19,305 nucleotides of DNA from an uncultured Collinsella sp. (GTDB taxonomy: Bacteria; Actinomycetota; Coriobacteriia; Coriobacteriales; Coriobacteriaceae), in contig CABUDB010000003.1 in the NCBI GenBank assembly GCA_902490245.1, positions 1-19,305 of the forward strand, read 5' to 3'. Shown here piece after piece: positions 15,438 to 19,305 of this stretch (position 1 is its first letter; the number at the start of each line of letters is the position of its first letter). A program made the position numbers and the translations under genes. Below the pieces are notes generated by a model. That model searched no databases. It saw nothing but the letters and a program-made list of their open reading frames with translations, and was not told the DNA's origin.

Positions 15438-15452
15438 ATTCGTAGGACCTCC

Positions 15453-16748
15453 CTACCGCGGCAGGCGAATCGTAAAGCGGCTGCCGACGCCCTCGACCGA
15501 GGTCACGCCGATGACGCCGCCGTGGCTATCGACGATCCACTTGGCGATAGCAAGCCCCAGGCCCGAACCCTGTGCGCCGGCATCGCGTGCGTTGTCGGCA
15601 CGGTAGAACCGCTCGAACGCGTGAGCTGCGGATTCCTGGTTCATGCCGATGCCCTCGTCCTCAACACTTATGTTGATCGCGCCCGTGCCCGCATCGGGCG
15701 TTATACCAAATGTGACGGTCGTTCCCGCATCCGAGTACTTGGCGGCATTTTGCACGATTACGCGCAGAGCCTGCTTTACAAGCGCCACGTCGACGGACGC
15801 ATCGCAGCTCGGGTCGCTGGTAAGTGTGACATCGTACGCCAGCCGATATGTGTGCCCGGCATCAATCATCTGCGATTCTTCGCAAACCTCACCGACCAGT
15901 GCAGCCAAGTTGGTATTCGCACGCCGCAGGACCGTGCGGCCGGCATCGCCGCGCGCCAAAAACAGCAGCTGCTCCACGAGCTCCTGCATATGCTCGCTTT
16001 CGGCCTTGAGCGAGGCGATGGATTCCGCCAGCACGTCCGGGTCGTCTTTGCCCCAGCGGTCAAGCATGTTCACGTAGCCCTGAATCACCGCGATGGGCGT
16101 GCGCAGTTCGTGGCTCGCGTCGTTGACAAAGCGCATCTGCTGCAGCTTTGCCTCTTGCATCTGGCGCAGCAGGCGGTTGAGCGCGACCTCGATACTCGCC
16201 AGATCGGCATCGCCGGTGGTGACGCTCGGCGAGTCGACGCTTGCGCGCTCGATGGCCTGCTCGAGTGTTTCCATCTTGCCGCCGGAGAGCTGCATGCGCC
16301 CGAGCTCATCCACGCGCAGGGCCAGGTCGTTGAGCGGTGCCATGGTGCGGCGCACACGGCGGGCACCGCCGAGCATGTTGAGCACACCGATGACCTGCCA
16401 ACCCACAACGACAAGGTAGAGAGGCCATAGCGCGACGAGGTCCTGCGCGAGGGGGAAGGTTTTGGTGGTACGTGCAAGCTCGACGGTATAGGTGAGCGTT
16501 GCCGGGTCCCAGCCGCGTGCGGGCGTCAGCGACATGCCGTGAACGGCGGCGCTGGGGATCCACCCCGCGGTAAACGCGCCGTCGGGCAGTGTCTGGTTGT
16601 AGCCATAGACGAGGATCGCCGCCGCAACAAGCAGTAGTAACAGATCCAGCCAGACGTAGCTCATCAGACGGCGCCACATATAGCTCCAGTTGATGGCGCG
16701 GGCGATGGAGGTGACGCGCTTGGCCTCGGCGTTACGTACGGCAGACAT
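15453..16748 (-). CDS. Two-component sensor histidine kinase
   Basis: A 431-residue membrane sensor kinase. TM1 is about 33-50 (LDLLLLLVAAAILVYGY), an extracytoplasmic sensor loop of about 70 residues follows, and TM2 (LYLVVVGWQVIGVLNML) is near 125-143. A HAMP-like segment (RRVRRTMAPLNDLALRVDELG) comes next. HisKA contains the phosphorylated histidine near 213 in NDASHELRTPIAVIQGY. The ATPase domain shows the N-box VIVQNAAKYSDAG, G1 DEGIGM, F-box FERFYRAD and G2 GSGLGLAIAKWIVD. The ATG at 16748 overlaps the end of the response regulator gene by 17 bases, with GGGGTGGG before it, so the pair is co-translated. The sensed signal is unknown; the short loop has no recognisable ligand domain. Confidence 0.93.
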   Translation of the reverse strand: MSAVRNAEAKRVTSIARAINWSYMWRRLMSYVWLDLLLLLVAAAILVYGYNQTLPDGAFTAGWIPSAAVHGMSLTPARGWDPATLTYTVELARTTKTFPLAQDLVALWPLYLVVVGWQVIGVLNMLGGARRVRRTMAPLNDLALRVDELGRMQLSGGKMETLEQAIERASVDSPSVTTGDADLASIEVALNRLLRQMQEAKLQQMRFVNDASHELRTPIAVIQGYVNMLDRWGKDDPDVLAESIASLKAESEHMQELVEQLLFLARGDAGRTVLRRANTNLAALVGEVCEESQMIDAGHTYRLAYDVTLTSDPSCDASVDVALVKQALRVIVQNAAKYSDAGTTVTFGITPDAGTGAINISVEDEGIGMNQESAAHAFERFYRADNARDAGAQGSGLGLAIAKWIVDSHGGVIGVTSVEGVGSRFTIRLPR

Positions 16749-17508
16749 AGCCCACCCCGCGCACGGTCTGGATGATGCGGGCGCCGCCGGCGTCTTCAAT
16801 CTTGGCGCGCAGGTGCGCGATGTGCACGTCGACGTTGTTAGTGTCGCCCACGTAGTCGTAGCCCAGCGCCTCGTGCGCGATGCGCTCGCGCGTGAGCACG
16901 GTGCCGGCGTGCGCCATAAGCAGGGCGAGGACGTCGAACTCGCGAGCCGTGAGCGCGATGGGCGAGCCGCCGACCGTGACTTCGCGGCGGTCGGGGTCGA
17001 GCGCAACCGAGCCCACGGTGAGCGCGGTGGGGGAGGGCACGGCAGAGGTCTTGGCCGAGTCGCTAGCCGGGGACGTCGCGGCGGCACCGGCACCCGTAGC
17101 GCCCTCCCCGGCCCCAACGCCGCCAACGCCCGAAGCCGCCCGCACGGCCTCCGAGCGCTTCAGCGCCACGCGGATTCGTGCGAACAGCTCCTCAATCGCA
17201 AATGGCTTGGTCAGGTAATCGTCGGCGCCGGCATCGAGCCCGGCCACCTTGTCCATCACGGCATCGCGCGCGGTGACCATGATCACCGGCACATCCTTGT
17301 GCTTGCGCACGCGCCGCAGCACCTCCATGCCGTTGAGCTGCGGCAACAGCACATCGAGCAGAATCAGGTCGTAGTCGCGCTCCAGTGCCAGGTCCACAGC
17401 GGTGCGGCCATCGGCGGCGTGCTCCACCTGGTAGCCCTCGTGCTCCAGCTCGAGCGTCACAAAGCGGGCGATTTTCTCCTCGTCCTCTACAATCAGGATC
17501 CGTGCCAT
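16732..17508 (-). CDS. OmpR/PhoB-family response regulator
   Basis: A 258-residue DNA-binding regulator, cognate to the overlapping sensor kinase. The receiver domain (1-118) has acidic pocket residues in VEDEE, phospho-acceptor D52 in LILLDVLLP, T79 in VTAR and K101 in LTKPF. The winged-helix domain (about 165-258) has LTAREFDVLALLMAHAGTVL, then VDVHIAHLRAKIED and RGVGYVCRT. Between them is an unusually long low-complexity linker (about 120-160) of Ala, Gly, Ser and Thr, longer than in typical OmpR proteins, which accounts for the length over the usual 225-235. ATG at 17508 follows a GGGGG-type site. The DUF4342 gene ends 18 bases upstream. Confidence 0.95.
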   Translation of the reverse strand: MARILIVEDEEKIARFVTLELEHEGYQVEHAADGRTAVDLALERDYDLILLDVLLPQLNGMEVLRRVRKHKDVPVIMVTARDAVMDKVAGLDAGADDYLTKPFAIEELFARIRVALKRSEAVRAASGVGGVGAGEGATGAGAAATSPASDSAKTSAVPSPTALTVGSVALDPDRREVTVGGSPIALTAREFDVLALLMAHAGTVLTRERIAHEALGYDYVGDTNNVDVHIAHLRAKIEDAGGARIIQTVRGVGYVCRT

Positions 17509-17526
17509 ACGTGCCCCCGTCTGCGA

Positions 17527-18069
17527 TTACTTGTCGTCGTTCAGATTTTGCTTGATGTCGTCCGCAGCGTTAGCAGCGCTATCCATAAGGTTGTTGATGC
17601 TGCCGGGCACGTCGCCGTCGCTGTCGATGCGGTAGCGCATGCCAAAGAACAGGCCAATCAGCATCAGCCATATCGTGGCGCCCCAGGCAAACAGCGCGAC
17701 GATGGGGATCAGGATGGGGATGTTGAGGATGATCGCATCGCGGCGCGTGGCGATAAACTTGGTGTCCAGACTCAGGCGGAAGAGCTTTTTGAGGTACTCC
17801 CACACGCTGTCCATCTTCTTGGAGAAGTCGGTCTTTTCGCTCGACTTTTCGTAAGCGACCTGCGCGGCGACCATCTCGGCAGAGGGCTCATCGACTGGCG
17901 CGGACTCGGTGGCGGCATGCGCCGACGTGGTCTGGGTCTTGCCCTGCGACTCGAGCCAAATGATGGCATCCAAAACGTTGCCGTCGGCAGCGTCGAGCGC
18001 CGCCTTGGCATCGGTGTAACTCACGTTGCACTTGGTGCGGATGGTTTCAACTTTTTCGAGGTCGTCCAT
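17527..18069 (-). CDS. DUF4342 membrane protein with N-terminal UBA-like domain
   Basis: A 180-residue protein. Residues 3-43 (LEKVETIRTKCNVSYTDAKAALDAADGNVLDAIIWLES) look like the UBA-type three-helix domain of EF-Ts and NAC proteins. A Ser/Thr/Ala linker follows. The DUF4342-like segment is LKKLFRLSLDTKFIATRRDAIILNIPILIPIVALFAWGATIWLMLIGLFFGMRYRI, here about residues 93-148, with one or two membrane helices between 113 and 144. The C-terminal tail is acidic. Function unknown. ATG at 18069 follows AAAGGA. It is the first gene of an operon with the regulator and kinase, so it may be a target or modulator of that system. Confidence 0.82.
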   Translation of the reverse strand: MDDLEKVETIRTKCNVSYTDAKAALDAADGNVLDAIIWLESQGKTQTTSAHAATESAPVDEPSAEMVAAQVAYEKSSEKTDFSKKMDSVWEYLKKLFRLSLDTKFIATRRDAIILNIPILIPIVALFAWGATIWLMLIGLFFGMRYRIDSDGDVPGSINNLMDSAANAADDIKQNLNDDK

Positions 18070-18182
18070 GACCTGTCCTTTCGTTCGATGGGCGCGACGC
18101 CGGGCAATTTGCTCGGGCGCGAGCGTTGCGTTCGGCGGTTTGCGTTGCGCCGCCCCGCCCTTGGTCGAACTCTATAGTGCAG

Positions 18183-18210
18183 GTTATAGATTAAGCGATT
18201 CTTGAGCCAA
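18183..18210 (-). promoter_or_regulatory. Putative promoter of the DUF4342-regulator-kinase operon
   Basis: On the minus strand TTGGCT (18205-18210) and TATAAC (18183-18188) are separated by 16 bases, about 115 bases upstream of the DUF4342 start. The region is AT-richer than the genes around it. Plausible, but not verified. Confidence 0.45.
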
Positions 18211-18322
18211 GATTAATGTTGGATGAGTTTTTGCGCGGCGGTGGGGGATGGTGAGCGGATGATAAACCGGCGGCAAAAATGAGATAAGCGAGGCGTGCCA
18301 ATCATACGGAATTAAAATCACG

Positions 18323-18350
18323 TTGCAAAAGTATGAAAATATCCTACAAT
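18323..18350 (+). promoter_or_regulatory. Putative promoter of the AbiE operon
   Basis: TTGCAA (18323-18328) and TACAAT (18345-18350) with a 16-base spacer. The -10 box ends six bases before the preferred ATG at 18357, so transcription would start at or next to that ATG, giving a leaderless message. Confidence 0.5.
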
Positions 18351-18356
18351 TGCAGC

Positions 18357-18980
18357 ATGAAGTACTTTAGCAACATAGCGGCGATAAGCGAGCTTTCCGA
18401 GAGCGAGGGCGTGTTCACCACAGCCCAGGCGGCTCGCATGGACATCTCTCGAGATGCGCTGGCGCACTCATGCCGCGCAGGGCGTCTTGAACGGATATGC
18501 CACGGCGCCTACCGGATGTCTGGAACGCAGCGCCGAGACACCGACGAACTCAACGCCTTTTGGAAGCTCACCAATCCCTCCCTTTGCGCGTGGGAGAGAA
18601 AACGTCAGTGGGATGGCATCGCCGTGAGCGGTACGACAGCGGCGAACCTGCAGCAAATGGGCGATTTCTATCTGTCCCCCTACAGGATGACCGCGCCCAT
18701 GCGTATCAATACAAGAAACGAATCCCTTTCTTTTGTAAAGCGCGAGATTGCTGAGCGGGACATCGTTTGGCTCGACGGCCTGCCGGTAACTAAACCCGAG
18801 CGCACGCTTGTCGATCTTTGCCTCGATTGCGAGGATCCCTCATTAATTATCGATGCCTATCACGACGCGCTTGGACGTGGACTCGATATACAACGGCTGA
18901 AGGATCTTGTAGAGGAGAACTCTAAAACCGCCAAACGACGCGAGCTGATGGCGCCTTTGCTGATGGTACTGAACGGGTAA
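18357..18980 (+). CDS. AbiEi-family antitoxin / transcriptional regulator
   Basis: A 207-residue protein of the AbiEi type, the antitoxin of type IV AbiE toxin-antitoxin systems. AbiEi represses its own operon and counters AbiEii, a nucleotidyltransferase toxin involved in phage abortive infection. The N-terminal winged helix is clear: LSESEGVFTTAQAARMDISRDALAHSCRAGRLERICHGAYRM (about residues 10-52). Further on, AVSGTTAANLQQMGDFY and GLPVTKPERTLVDLCLD are typical of the family. The start at 18357 is preferred over the ATG at 18333, which lies between the -35 and -10 boxes; neither has a Shine-Dalgarno. Codon use is visibly less GC-rich than the neighbours, consistent with transfer. The toxin gene begins 15 bases after the stop. 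Confidence 0.87.
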   Translation: MKYFSNIAAISELSESEGVFTTAQAARMDISRDALAHSCRAGRLERICHGAYRMSGTQRRDTDELNAFWKLTNPSLCAWERKRQWDGIAVSGTTAANLQQMGDFYLSPYRMTAPMRINTRNESLSFVKREIAERDIVWLDGLPVTKPERTLVDLCLDCEDPSLIIDAYHDALGRGLDIQRLKDLVEENSKTAKRRELMAPLLMVLNG

Positions 18981-18995
18981 TGCGAAACGGAGGAC

Positions 18996-19305
18996 ATGGT
19001 GAAGTACAAAACGCCTGCCGCATTGGAGATGGCTGTTAGGAATGCCGCAAGAGAATCACCAATGGATACTAATCGGGCAATCGTCGGTTTCTACTTTCAT
19101 CGCTTCCTATGTCGCGTTTTTTCAGAAGATGACGGCAGCTTTGTGCTCAAGGGCGGTCAAAGCGTCCTGGCGCGAACACTCGATGCACGTGTCACAAGAG
19201 ATATTGACTTGGTTGCTCAAGAGGAGAGTCTCGAAGAGGCTATTGTCGATCTGGTGCAGGCTGCTTCGATTGATCTGGAGGATTTCGTTTCGTTCGTCTT
19301 TGATC
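18996..19305 (+). CDS. AbiEii-family nucleotidyltransferase toxin (3' end outside window)
   Basis: The first 103 codons of an AbiEii/AbiGii-type toxin. The nucleotidyltransferase signature is present: FVLKGGQSVLART (GG/S motif of the fold) and VTRDIDLVAQ with the two catalytic aspartates. Known AbiEii proteins transfer nucleotides and stop growth when not held by AbiEi. The start is ambiguous: ATG at 18996 is only two bases after GGAGG, while the GTG at 18999 is at a more normal five. The rest of the gene is cut off by the window, so completeness cannot be judged. It is in one operon with AbiEi and shares its lower GC. Confidence 0.88.
   Translation, partial: MVKYKTPAALEMAVRNAARESPMDTNRAIVGFYFHRFLCRVFSEDDGSFVLKGGQSVLARTLDARVTRDIDLVAQEESLEEAIVDLVQAASIDLEDFVSFVFD

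Noticed and set aside
16749..17126. N-terminal extension of the sensor kinase to 557 residues
   Set aside because: The extra part is an out-of-frame reading of the response regulator; the overlapping ATG at 16748 fits a coupled pair.
16690..18177. 495-codon plus-strand frame
   Set aside because: It is antisense to the response regulator and DUF4342 genes and has a His/Arg/Val-rich composition typical of shadow frames.

Overview
The window is GC-rich, densely packed bacterial chromosome. The order enolase, FtsB/DivIC-like septum protein, Ppx/GppA phosphatase is typical of Actinobacteria/Actinomycetota, although the DUF501 gene often found in that cluster is absent here. Together with the separate hisI and hisE genes, the fused CydDC-like exporter and the phosphotransferase (PTS) component, it suggests an anaerobic gut coriobacterium such as Collinsella. 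That placement is inference from gene content and composition, not from a search.

Layout. Positions 1-881 (+) are the end of a histidine operon: hisI (5' end outside the window), a small unrecognised protein, then hisE. An IS110-family element (about 900-2322, transposase on the minus strand and broken by one frameshift) lies between hisE and a convergent PHP-type histidinol-phosphatase-like gene (2324-3235, -). Positions 3468-7456 (-) hold a 1188-residue fused CydDC-like ABC exporter translationally coupled to a YgbA_NO-family Cys-rich protein. A divergent + strand run follows: an orphan LarC C-terminal domain, a YfcE-like phosphoesterase and MazG. A terminator and promoter then lead to eno, followed by an FtsB-like protein and Ppx/GppA. 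tRNA-Leu(UAA) (-) stands beside a degenerate duplication of its 3' end. A membrane-anchored helical-repeat protein (-) is divergent from a lone PTS IIB plus a VOC protein (+). A minus-strand operon encodes a DUF4342 membrane protein, an OmpR-type regulator and a sensor kinase. The window ends inside an AbiEi/AbiEii toxin-antitoxin pair of visibly lower GC.

Most interesting non-coding features: (1) the roughly 270-base region upstream of the IS110 transposase, which looks like a bridge-RNA locus; (2) a leader ORF of 11 codons with a strong ribosome-binding site, plus two exact 10-base direct repeats, in front of eno; (3) three different families of long inverted repeats in intergenic gaps, one of them present twice with a fully conserved loop; (4) the duplicated tRNA-Leu end with terminator. 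No CRISPR array, rRNA or prophage was seen. No single large novel system is evident; the best candidates for undescribed biology are these non-coding elements and the small unrecognised genes.
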